64,000 nucleotides of DNA from Oehlia diaphana (Eukaryota > Glomeromycota > Glomeromycetes > Glomerales > Glomeraceae): assembly GCA_003833135.1 (NCBI GenBank), contig QZLH01000224.1:1-64000 (forward strand), read 5' to 3'. The notes beneath the pieces were generated by a model. That model ran no database searches. It worked only from the letters and a program-made list of their open reading frames with translations, and was not told the DNA's origin. Position 1 is the stretch's first letter. Each line of letters begins with the position of its first letter. Positions 54,485-64,000 of the stretch are shown piece by piece. Made by a program: the position numbers and the translations under genes.

Positions 54485-56037
54485 ATGGCTGTTATAACAG
54501 CAAATAATCAACCAACTTTAAAGTTTCCCGCACAAACCTCTGTCACACCACAATCAAATTCTACGCGAAGACAAGAAACGAACAAGGCCTGGCTACATTT
54601 TGTGGCCGGAGGGTCAGTACCTCGTCAGTACCTCTCTGTCTAAATGAAATAACCTGGTAATAAATACTAATTTTCTATTTTTAAATTCAGTATTGGGGGC
54701 ATGTTTGGAGCAACTCTTACTTCGCCTTTGGACGTTGTTAAAACGCGTTTACAGGTATTTTTTTTTATACAATTTTTTTTGTTTTAAACCATCTAAACAT
54801 ACGCTGTTTTGTAATTAGTCAACATATTATCAATCAAACATGCCATATTCTGGTCGAGCAGCTATCCCAATTATAGGACATTTCGTACAAACTGGCAAAA
54901 TTTTAAAGTATGAATCTTATTATAAATTTTTTATTTCCATGATTTTTATTAATTATATTGATTTTTATTCATCCTTAGAGATGTGCGTCACAAAGAAGGA
55001 TTTAGTGCATTATTTAAAGGGTTAGGTCCAAATCTGGTTGGAGTTATACCATCTAGGTATTTATCATGAATTTAATGTACTTTGTAAAATAAATTATTAA
55101 ATTTTATATATTTTTTATTTTAGATCAATTAATTTCTTTACGTATGGTAATGGCAAGAGAATTTTAACGGAATTGAACGGAGGGCAAGAAACTTCATGGA
55201 TTCACTTGTCAGCCGCGCTTATAGCAGGTTTAATTTAATCTTTAAGTTAGTTTATTTCCATCATATTATTTAAGAAATTCTACAAATAGGAATTACCACA
55301 TCAACATTAACAAATCCAATATGGCTTGTAAAAACTCGAATGCAACTTCAATCATCTTCAATTACTGGATCATCACAAGTTTCTATTAAATACAAAAATT
55401 CTTTTGATTGTGTTAAAAAAATAATTCAGGAAGAAGGTGTACGAGCATTATACAAGGGACTTAGTGCATCATATTTAGGTATTAACTGTCAGGAAAATAT
55501 TTAAATAATTCATATTCTCTAATTCCATAACCAATTCTTATGATGAAATAGGTATTACTGAAAGTACTATACAGTGGGTGACATATGAATATTTTAAATT
55601 GTCACTTGCAGAAAAACGAAAAAGTAAACATATTGAATCTGGAAACTTGATGCAATTTAATAGCAAATGGCAGTGGTTTGACAAATTAGCTGCTGCTGCC
55701 TTATCAAAACTTATTGCAGCTGCTATTAGTTATCCTCATGAAGTATGTTTTATACGATTTGAACCAAAGAAACATTCAATTTACATAACTTATTCTTTTA
55801 ATCAATATTTAAATTCAAAAGGTCATTAGAACTCGTATGCGCCAACTTCCTGAAAATGGTAAAGTTAAGTATAAAGGACTTATCCAATGCACTAAGACAA
55901 TTTTTCGAGAAGAAGGTATTGCAGCAATGTATGGTGGTATGACTGCTCATTTAATTCGAGTAGTACCAAATGCCATTATCATGTTCTTCTGTTATGAGGC
56001 AATTTTACACTATGGCGGAGCTAATAAAATTAAATAG
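54485..56037 (+). CDS. RIM2: Mitochondrial pyrimidine-nucleotide carrier (Rim2/SLC25A33-36 type)
   Basis: Inner-membrane carrier with three repeats. The signatures are SPLDVVKTRLQ, NPIWLVKTRMQLQ and YPHEVIRTRMRQ. The Trp in the second signature (PIWLVKTR) is typical of the Rim2/folate/NAD/FAD branch. Repeat tails read FSALFKGLGPNLVGVIPSRS, VRALYKGLSASYLGITESTI and IAAMYGGMTAHLIRVVPNAI. The N-terminal ~40 residues (MAVITANNQPTLKFPAQTSV) are polar. Yeast Rim2 exchanges pyrimidine triphosphates and affects mtDNA; substrate is inferred from subfamily only. At least eight exons, consistent in frame. Confidence 0.9.
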
Positions 56038-56225
56038 CCTAGTTTGTGAAATAAATGAATTAAAAACATATTGTATTAAACAACTAAAATAGAGAAGAAT
56101 TATTCTGTCTGTTCTATTGTATATATATTGTAATATCATCGATACATATAAAAAAAACTATATAATATGCATCATTATTCTGAATTAATGGAAATTTGAT
56201 TGCAAATATTTATTAATAATAAAAA
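56038..56225. other. Convergent 3' region of carrier and PBG deaminase
   Basis: 188 bp, AT-rich, between two stop codons. Nothing else seen. Confidence 0.5.
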
Positions 56226-57381
56226 TTATTGTCGTGAAGTTTTCAATTCTTCCAATATTCTATTTGCTCCTTTTTCTATCAAAATTGCGGCAACCTCTCT
56301 ACCAAGTTCATTTGCTGCCTCGATTCCATCCTCATCAACGTTTTTTTGAGCTTCAGCTTTAATAACTTCTGATCCATCTAGTTTTGCTACTAATCCTAAT
56401 AATTTTAATTCTCGTGTTCCATTTTGTGTCTCTATGAATTCCGTATTAACACCAATAGGAACACTGCATCCGCCTTCTAAAGTGCGTAATAGTGAACGTT
56501 CTGCTGAACATCTTAATCTTGTGTCTTTATCTTCGAGCACGGACAGTAGTTCAATAATTTGTTTATCATCAACTCGACATTCTACAGCTAACGCACCTTG
56601 CCCAACCGCATATAACATAACATTTGATGTAAAAATCTGAGAGATCCGATGTCTCATTTCTAAACGTTCAAGACCTGCTACAGCTAAAACAAGAGCAGAA
56701 TACGGTCCATTTGGATCATCTAATTTTGCAAGTCTTGTATTTCTAAGAAATTATAATCGTTCTTAAATTTGTATAACTAAAATAACAAATAATAAACAAA
56801 TTAATTTAAAAAATGGCAACTTACAAATTCCCTCTCTTCATATTTTTGCATTCAAAAAGATTATAATATTAATAATTATTAAACAAATTAAAACATTTTT
56901 ATTAAAAATAGAAATAAATTCATACAACGTCCTGAAATACTAAATCCGGGAAAGCAGCTTTCAATTGGGCTATTCTTCTGGTACTGCCAGTACCAATTAC
57001 ACTACCTTTTGGCAGTTCATCCACTGACTTGTATGATAAACCTTCTTTAATGACGAGAGCATCTCTAGGATTTTCTCGTTTTAAAACAGCTGCAATGGTC
57101 ATTCCCTCTGGAAGGGTAGTAGGTAAGTCTTTAAGGCTATGAACAACTAAATCTACAATTTTATTTTGTAACGCTATTTCAAGTTCTTTGGTAAATAAGG
57201 ATTTTTCACCGATACGAAATAAAGGTTTGGAGAGAATTTGGTCACCGATCGTTGTCATGCTTGTGATGGGAAACGAGTGGTCAGGAAATGAAGCTTCCAA
57301 CAGTTGTTGTACATGTTTAGTTTGAATTAAAGCCAGTTGAGATTTACGACTACCTATTGTAATCTCAGAACTCGAAGCCAT
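56226..57381 (-). CDS. HEM3: Porphobilinogen deaminase (hydroxymethylbilane synthase)
   Basis: Third common step of haem synthesis: joins four porphobilinogens into hydroxymethylbilane in the cytosol. 327 aa. The start MASSSEITIGSRKSQLALIQ is followed by TKHVQQLLEASFPDHSFPIT, the catalytic-Asp segment LVVHSLKDLPTTLPEG, substrate-binding arginines in GTGSTRRIAQLKAAFPD, VRGNLNTRLAKLDDPNGPYS, and the dipyrromethane-cofactor Cys in LEGGCSVPIGVNTEFI. Exons: 56926-57381, 56825-56835 (11 nt) and 56226-56742; together a multiple of three. The tiny exon encodes the RGN of the conserved RGNLNTR motif. The stop (TAA) follows TSRQ. Confidence 0.97.
56825..56835 (-). other. 11-nt microexon of PBG deaminase
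   Basis: Minus-strand AGAGGGAATTT lies between an AG acceptor (ATATGAAG) and a GTAAGT donor, in phase 0 in and phase 2 out. It joins GTT to A-AAT-ACA to restore VRGNLNTRLAKLD, the highly conserved motif. Skipping it would shift the frame. Confidence 0.9.
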
Positions 57382-58346
57382 TATAAAATCTAAAGTTCGA
57401 ATCGTGATCTGCGTAATCGGGAATAAAATAGTAATGCAATAAAATGCAATGCTAATTGCAAATATGGTTAGCAGTCAAGTGAATTGTCTATCCATTATTT
57501 GGAGACTAAAGCCGGAAATCGGAAGTTGACGGCCAGTCATCCATTTCTGGTTACATCTTTGGCTTCTGTACCCTTATAAATTACAACATATCACAATCGC
57601 TAAATCGCGGCGTTATAAATGTGATATACGAGAACTTCTCTTTATATGTAGATCATGTCAAAATCATCCCATAGTTACTAATAAATCCTGAATCCCATTG
57701 GTTTAATGCAATTATACAACAGGAAATCACAATTTTATTTTTTTCTTTTATTCTTTTTTTTTGCACAACAAACAACTAATCAGGAACTCATTAAGTCCTT
57801 ACAGTTGATAACCAGACGTTGACTGCTTCAACAAAAAGTTCTTACTCTTGTAACTTTTCTTTAGCGGAAAATACGTCTTCCTATTAACTTTTTTTAGACA
57901 TTGGTCTTTCGTTCCTATTTCGAGAGTCTATACCTTAATTAAACTAATTGGTCCGTCTTCGAGGCCAACGAGAATGTCTTGATCATAAAAAGAATTGGTT
58001 GGTGTCCACGACTTCCTTGCCGTGTTTGCGTCAATCCCTTTTTCTGATCTGGCGTATGGTGACAACGAATGCACAAGCACTTTCTTCTTTCAACTTTTCT
58101 TATATTTTTAAATACCATATATAATATTATTTATCAATATTGTTTTATAATCCTTATAATTTCTATTTCTATAAAAAAATTAACTAACCTGTGTAATATA
58201 GACTCTAAATATTTTATAACTTTTTACATCTATCTAGTACCTCTAGTACTCGGTTTTTTTTATTTCTATATATTTTTTTTTTACCAAAATTTCCGACAAT
58301 CTCACTAGAAAGTGTCTGTGCAGAAAAATTTTGCGCTAGACAAAGA
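57382..58346. promoter_or_regulatory. Divergent promoter/leader region of PBG deaminase and R3H gene
   Basis: 965 bp between divergent start codons. The first ~650 bp are less AT-rich than other gaps (for example CTAAATCGCGGCGTTATAAA near 57600) and may carry leaders. A low-complexity frame at 58069-58308 looks like chance. No RNA gene was recognised. Confidence 0.5.
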
Positions 58347-61300
58347 ATGTCAAAGAGCTTGTCCCAAAATATGGTAAGAATTTATTCTCTTCTTACAAAC
58401 ATGGCGACTTACCTTGAAAGTCGACTTTTTTTTATTACAATTTCTAATTAAATATTGTTTATAAAGCCTTCTTTTGTCAAGTCCGTTTCTGAAAACTCAT
58501 CTCCTATCAATAATGTTATCGTCGATGATTCTTCAACAAATACAACTTCGACAACCGAGGTCAAGAAGATTGTATTGTTGAAACGAAATCCAAACAATAA
58601 CAATGTGACCAATAATAATAATAGTCCTACGAATAATACTGTAGGATCTAGTAATGTTGTTCAATCGTATGAATTATTACCAACTCCTAATAGGTCTGCT
58701 ACATCATCACCAAGCCTTGAAAGTGAATTAACTCCAGAACAAGCCGCACATCTTGGTGAAATCGATTTTAATACAGGTCTTGATGGGTTCTTGTTGGCTG
58801 CTCTAAAGAACCAAAAAGACAGACTATTTCTCTTAAAATTAGATCAAGAAATGGAACGGTTTATAAAAGAAAAAAAGTATGTAATTCTTATTTGATGCAT
58901 GTATTGTTTATTATTTAATTGTTTTTTTTTTATTTAATTACAAACTGTTTAAATCTAATTTAGTCGAACACGATTAGAATTTCCGCCCATGAATTCCTAT
59001 CAAAGACTTATCGTTCATCGTGTTGCACAATATTTCAAATTATCGCATGTCGTCGATACTAGTGGAAAGGCTGTTGTCTTATATAAGTCTGCAGAAACTC
59101 AAATGTAAGTATTTTTAAGAAATAATAAATAATGCACGCTATAATTATTATTTTTTTCCTAACATTATATTTTATTCGTCATTAGACCTATTCTTAGATT
59201 TTCTGATCTTCTTGAACAAGAGGAGGAGAAACCTGAAAAATCCGTGAAAATCATGAGACGACAGCAGACGCACCCTCAAGGGCAACTGAGATCTACCGGA
59301 GATTCAGATAGTAACTCTGAAGGTGAACGCAAAATTTTAACAATTGAGGAACGAGAAGCTGCATATCAAAAGGCTAGGGCAAGGATATTTAAAGATTTAG
59401 AACAAAAAAATGGGGAGAATGAGCAAGATGACACAGAAGGATCTATTAATTCAAGTCCTAGTGTAAAAAATTCCAATATTATAACTACCAATGATGCCCA
59501 GAATAGTGATTCATCCCCTTCCAATAAACCCAAAGTGAATCAACAACAAAACAACAAAAATGGGAGCAATAATAAAAATGGTAAACAGTCACAGCAAGGT
59601 AATAGGACCGTCGGAAATAACAAAAACTCTAATAATAAAAATAATGGAAATAGCGCAAAGAATCGGCAGCAACAGCCAGCAAGAATACAGCCTTTTCCGT
59701 ATAATCCTCCAATGTTTATGAAGCAAGGACGTCCAATCCCGAATTTTCCTGGACCACCACAAATGATGCATTCCGGACACTTTTCTCCATTTTTTGGTGC
59801 GCCCATGAATATGTATGACGTTAATATGTTGCATATGCAACCAATTTTGCCACCCGATATGCAGCCGCACATGTCGAATCATTATATGCCTGATTGGAAT
59901 GCACTTGGCCCACCTTATGGACGCCCAGGTGTTAGAAATGTATGGGGGTCTGAATCGTTTAATGGTCCCCCTCAAGAAATAAATGGAGGTTCATCTTTGT
60001 TCAATCATCAACAAAATAATCCAAATTCATTTTTACCTCCCCGACCAGCAGCATCGCAAAATGATACAAATTTTGTTCAAAATCAGGCTCAAAATAACTT
60101 AAAACACATGTATCCACAGAATCCTTACGCACAACCCGTTAGTGAAGCCAATCATATAGTGGCTTCTTCCGTGTCATCAGGTGATGGTAATTCAAATAAG
60201 TCTTCATCGACCCGCGAAGGTACTACTTCTCTTATTTCTCCTCATTCTGGGTTTGATGGTGATAATTCTATTTGGACTAATAAACTTCATCGGGGAATTA
60301 CGCCAGGAAACGAAGGAATTAATGAAAATAAAATGAATGATCGCCAGCCAGAACAGAAAAGAACAAACAGAACTTCGTTTAATCCTCAATCTCAACAGCG
60401 TGACGTTCCGGTATATAATTTATCATAAATGTATTTTTGAAGTTAGGAAGAATAATAAATTATTCTAACAATTTTTACATTGCCATCAACATTATATCTA
60501 AAATAGTTATTTAATTCTGTCTGGAACAATCCCCCTGATTCCCAAGTTTTTAATCAATCGCAGACATCGAATGAGTTTTCAGTTCAGAATGTGCCAGGAA
60601 TGCCAATAATACCTCCCCACATGTATCCAGGAATGATACCTTCTCCAATGTCAGGACAGCCATCGGGCCCACGTCGTAACAATAATGGTAATCAAATATT
60701 TCCAGGACCGATTCCTCAAGAATACGTGAATATGCAGCGCATGGTGCCACCACCTATTATGGGATTTGCACCTCAACCAACACAACCAAATATGACAACA
60801 GGTGCAATAAGACCTCCAAAGTCATCGGAGCTATTTGATCCAAACAATCCAAACAATCCAAACAATCTTAACAATCTTCCTACCTCAACTACAGCCCCTT
60901 ATAATAAAGCTCCCGTTGCATCATTGCCAGCTAACAACGCAATTCAAGTATCACCTGTTCCGCCTACATTTGTATCATCACTACCCCCAAGACCTACTCA
61001 GCCAGCTATGTCATCCAAGGTTGTTTCACCATCAGGTAATAATAATTCTTCTTCAATGCCATGGTCTGGAGGATCAACGACAAGAACAAAGGTAACGACA
61101 TTGCCACCAAACCATAATAATTCTAATAATCGCCGTAAGAATACGAACGATAACAATAACAATAATGCTAGCAATAATTCTGTTGTGGATGGTACTATGA
61201 TGCGTTCTCTAAGCCTTTCGTCGAACAGTTCTCAGCAAAGCAGAAATCATCATAATAATCATAACAATCATAACAATCATCACCACCACCACAATCGAGC

Positions 61301-61916
61301 ATCGTCCACATCACCATCGGGTAACAATAATAATAGCAATAAAAAGAACAATAAAGACGGTTCACTTCTATTTGACTATTCTATGCAAGTACCGTATGAA
61401 GGTGTTAAACCAAGCGAAGGTAATATAATAATTTTATTATTACTAATTTGGTGATGTTATATGATGTATTGAAAATAATGCCCTTAATTTTTAGCCAATG
61501 AACCACAAAAACCAAATCATATACTTGAACTTTACGATTTTGCTGAATCTGATGATCTTATGGACATTGTATTATTGAATGCGACCATCAAGCGCGTTAG
61601 TCCCTCGAATAATTCACCGAACAAAAAGCCAACTATTCTTGCAATTTTCAGGAATGCGCGCGAAGCGAGCAAGGCGGTTCAATCTTTCAGGGGGGTTCGA
61701 TTTAAAATTAAAACATGGGAACCATTGGTGAAAACAAGCAATGGGAGTCCTCCAACATCAAGTGGACAAGTTCTCGCTTCGACAATAAATTTATCACCAA
61801 CATCAAATACATCAACAAATAACAAAACGAACATTGAAGGTAACTATGAAAAACATCATCAACAATCGTTGATGAATGTTTCTCACGGAGTTACGTTAAG
61901 TGGGAGACAGCAATAA
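58347..61916 (+). CDS. R3H-SUZ domain RNA-binding protein
   Basis: A 1,045-aa protein in six exons (58347-58373, 58467-58876, 58964-59104, 59186-60410, 60507-61419, 61495-61916; sum divisible by three). After a disordered Asn-rich N-terminus comes the R3H domain: SYQRLIVHRVAQYFKLSHVV carries the R-x3-H motif. The SUZ-like segment is EEREAAYQKARARIFKDLEQ. A very long low-complexity region follows, rich in Asn, Pro, Gln and Met (NNNKNGSNNKNGKQ; HHNNHNNHNNHHHHH). The last exon starts with a folded-looking segment ILELYDFAESDDLMDIVLLN ... LAIFRNAREASKAVQSFRGV that may be an RRM-like module. R3H-SUZ proteins (Encore/R3HDM class) bind mRNA or single strands; specifics are unknown. Confidence 0.9.
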
Positions 61917-62533
61917 TTCATTTTCTACTCATTCAAACCATAAAAAAATAATAATTTTTAAATCATTTCAATCATTTATTCTACGGAAGAAAACAACTAA
62001 CTAATTAGGATCCTATTACGGCGTTTTGGGAATGCTATTTTATTCAGTAAATATTCTCTTTATTGTTTTAAAAATTCATTTTTTCAATAGTTGTAAATAT
62101 TATGTAGTTTTGTATCTGGCAGTAAGATTTTTTAGAGGAAGAATTGAAATGATTTATTTTGTGTTATTATTAAAAAAATACGGGTATTATCAAAAAATAA
62201 ATTCATGTACAGAAGGCATATCAGATTATTAGATATGAAGTGATGATCGATTAATATTGGTTATACTTGTATTTTTCTTTTTTTTTTTTTCTTTGTACCT
62301 CTATACAAAAAATTTGACTAGTAGGCATATATTATCATTATCATTAAGTTAATTATTTTATCGTCTATTTGAAAGATAAAGCATAAATAAAAAAAAAAAA
62401 AATATTTTAAAATCAAATTAAATTATGAGTAAATATTTATTTTTATTACATAAAGAAATAAATGTGACAAATTTCCCGATAAAATTTCCGCAAAGTATAA
62501 TTTTATTGAATTTAACGGTAAATCCACTACAAC
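61917..62533. other. Convergent 3' region
   Basis: AT-rich, between the R3H stop and the stop of the unrecognised minus-strand gene. No gene was found; small frames at 62026-62232 and 62425-62610 are low-complexity or antisense. Confidence 0.5.
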
Positions 62534-63806
62534 CTATACTAAGTTTTTTTTCGAACGATTTAGCTTTACCTTCTTCTTTGAATGATCATCCTCATCATCA
62601 AAATTATTAATTAATGAGAATTTTTTTATACCGTTTGTTTCTTTAACATTACTCTTTTTGCTGTTATTATCTTTATGTTTTAAAGAGTCAATAAGTTTAT
62701 TTCCAAATTTATTTGCTGGTGTAATCAGAGCTGGTAAATCATCAATATTGTTACCAGAAGACTTTGATCGATGGTTACGTAAAATTCTAGATGAACCAGT
62801 ATTACTAATGATTAGAGGTATTTTTGATGACGAGCTTGAGTCAAGACGCGTTGAACTTCTAGTCCGTATTTTTTCGGGAGTTTGTTTAATTGGACTTTTT
62901 GGTGAAAAGGAGGAAGAATTAAAATTTTGTCTGACTTCTGAAGAACATGAAATTGAAACTTCATTCTGAGGTGGATTCGTAATAGGGAGAAGTCTTAAAA
63001 AGTCATCAACTTTTTGTATTGAATTTATTTTAGAAATATAACTATTTCCTTTTTGTGTTTTTTGGTAAGGTGTAATGTTTGGATTTTTTTGTGAAGAAGT
63101 TAATTCGTGTGTTGATTTATCTGATACTGAAGAAATAGAATCTTAAAAATAAACTTGTATTAGTTCTATTTTAAAAATGGAAATTAAATGCTTAATAATA
63201 TTACCATTTGAAGAATTATCAATGAGAGTATAAACAAAATCATTTGAATCGCCTCCTCCGCTAAAAACTCGTAATTTATCTACATATTTTAAATACCTGA
63301 AAATTAAATCACACTAATTAAATATCTTAAAAAAGCTATTTTTGTTATCTATATGAAATAGAATTTGAGGGGAGAGGTTTAAAAGTAAAAGCACCTAATT
63401 TAGTAAAAAGAAATACCTACAAGTCATCAAACATGCGTTGACAACTTACATCTTTCGCATTTTCATGATACTTTTGGTACCTAAATATTCCAGAATATAA
63501 AGAATATAAAAATGACTAATTTCAGAACTAAATTAATTACAGAAATGTTATCAATTCAACTTTAATTCGAGAATTATATACAGGGACTCAAATGATTCAC
63601 TTTGGGATACCCGCGAATTTTGTTCTTCGGGAATATCGCCGAAAAACTTCACATATCTACATCGCAATTATTGTAATATAACAGCCAAAATTAGAAAAAT
63701 ATCTTACGCGACACAAATAAAATTTTACTTTCTTTTTTTTGTCTACGTACAACTCGTCAAATGACACGTGTCCTGTTGGAATACGACGTCTATACAATGA
63801 GTCCAT
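62534..63806 (-). CDS. Unrecognised protein with three F-x2-LY-x-K-[YF] repeats
   Basis: I do not recognise this protein (about 300 aa, five exons). It starts at ATG 63806 (MDSLYRRRIPTGHVSFDELY). A triple motif opens it: SFDELYVKFFGD, SFESLYQKYHEN, MFDDLYLKYVDK. Each copy is split by an intron at the same place, inside the Leu codon before Tyr (phase 2), so the exons seem duplicated with their introns. The rest is one large exon encoding a Ser/Asn/Lys-rich, probably disordered tail (SISSVSDKSTHELTSSQKNP, KIRTRSSTRLDSSSSSKIPL, DDHSKKKVKLNRSKKNLV) with a basic, NLS-like end. No membrane segment or signal peptide. A nuclear location is a guess from the basic tail. Confidence 0.72.
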
Positions 63807-64000
63807 AGAAAGAGAAGAAAAAGGTCAATAACTAAAGTTATCCTGTTCGGGTGCATGTACCAGAATTCCTTAAGGTTACACAAAATATTCCAGTAACTGT
63901 AATTATGAAAATAATATTACCTGTCTTTGTGTAATAACATTGTTTTATTATGCTTCGATTTTAAATAAAATTATTTATTGAAATTTTAACATATTATTGC
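63807..64000. promoter_or_regulatory. Upstream region of the unrecognised minus-strand gene
   Basis: AT-rich sequence reaching the window edge, likely promoter and leader. Nothing else seen. Confidence 0.4.

Noticed and set aside
59540..59975. Two Cys/Ile/Trp-rich minus-strand frames over the R3H gene
   Set aside because: Antisense of the Asn/Pro/Met-rich coding exon, which is supported by frame and domain order.
62658..62969. Plus-strand 103-codon frame resembling a small protein
   Set aside because: Antisense of the large exon of the minus-strand orphan gene. That strand has consistent splice sites and a longer frame.

Overview
The window looks like nuclear DNA of an early-diverging fungus. 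It is strongly AT-rich, and the genes are compact but full of short introns (mostly about 60-110 nt), with GT donors and AG acceptors. Gene content fits a fungus: a HAK/KUP potassium transporter, a Gtr2/RagC GTPase, a CreC/WDR20 WD protein, a Rim2-type carrier and a cytosolic I78 inhibitor. SMG9 and a probable minor-spliceosome (AT-AC) intron point away from yeasts. My best guess is an arbuscular mycorrhizal fungus (Glomeromycotina, Rhizophagus-like). That is inferred from composition and gene style, not from a species marker.

Layout. Positions 1-5.4 kb are gene-poor, with homopolymers, a 17-bp minisatellite and a small inverted-repeat element inserted in it. From 5.4 to 26.2 kb lies a dense block: a CFIm68/CPSF6-like RRM protein (+), Cdc37 (+), a small Stm1/HABP4-like protein (+), a HAK/KUP transporter (-), a pirin (-), an I78 inhibitor (-), a CHY zinc-finger protein (+) and a 30-exon SMC3 (+). 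From 27.35 to 36.70 kb one very large minus-strand gene encodes a protein of about 2,470 aa. It joins four Tudor-knot-like repeats, several Cys-rich fingers, an extended PHD finger, a GATA-like finger and a bacterial-type N6/N4 amino-methyltransferase. A 5-kb AT desert (36.7-41.7 kb) holds another small inverted-repeat element. Then come a family X DNA polymerase with BRCT (+), a repeat-containing gap, SMG9 (-) and Gtr2/RagC (+) from a shared promoter, a CreC/WDR20 WD protein (-), NAC-alpha (-) and a Rim2-type carrier (+) from a shared promoter, porphobilinogen deaminase (-), an R3H-SUZ protein (+), and an unrecognised protein with an exon-duplicated motif (-).

Most genes are unrelated housekeeping genes. 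The main discoveries are: (1) the chromatin-reader/DNA-methyltransferase chimera, a candidate for a eukaryotic, bacterially derived base-methylation writer; (2) an in-frame AT-AC intron in SMC3 with a perfect U12-type donor; (3) an 11-nt microexon in porphobilinogen deaminase; (4) a recurrent TCACGTGAT box upstream of several genes. Exon structures were built by hand. Summed coding lengths divide by three and give family-typical sizes for Cdc37 (504 aa), KUP (777 aa), pirin (291 aa), SMC3 (1,195 aa) and PBG deaminase (327 aa), which supports those models.
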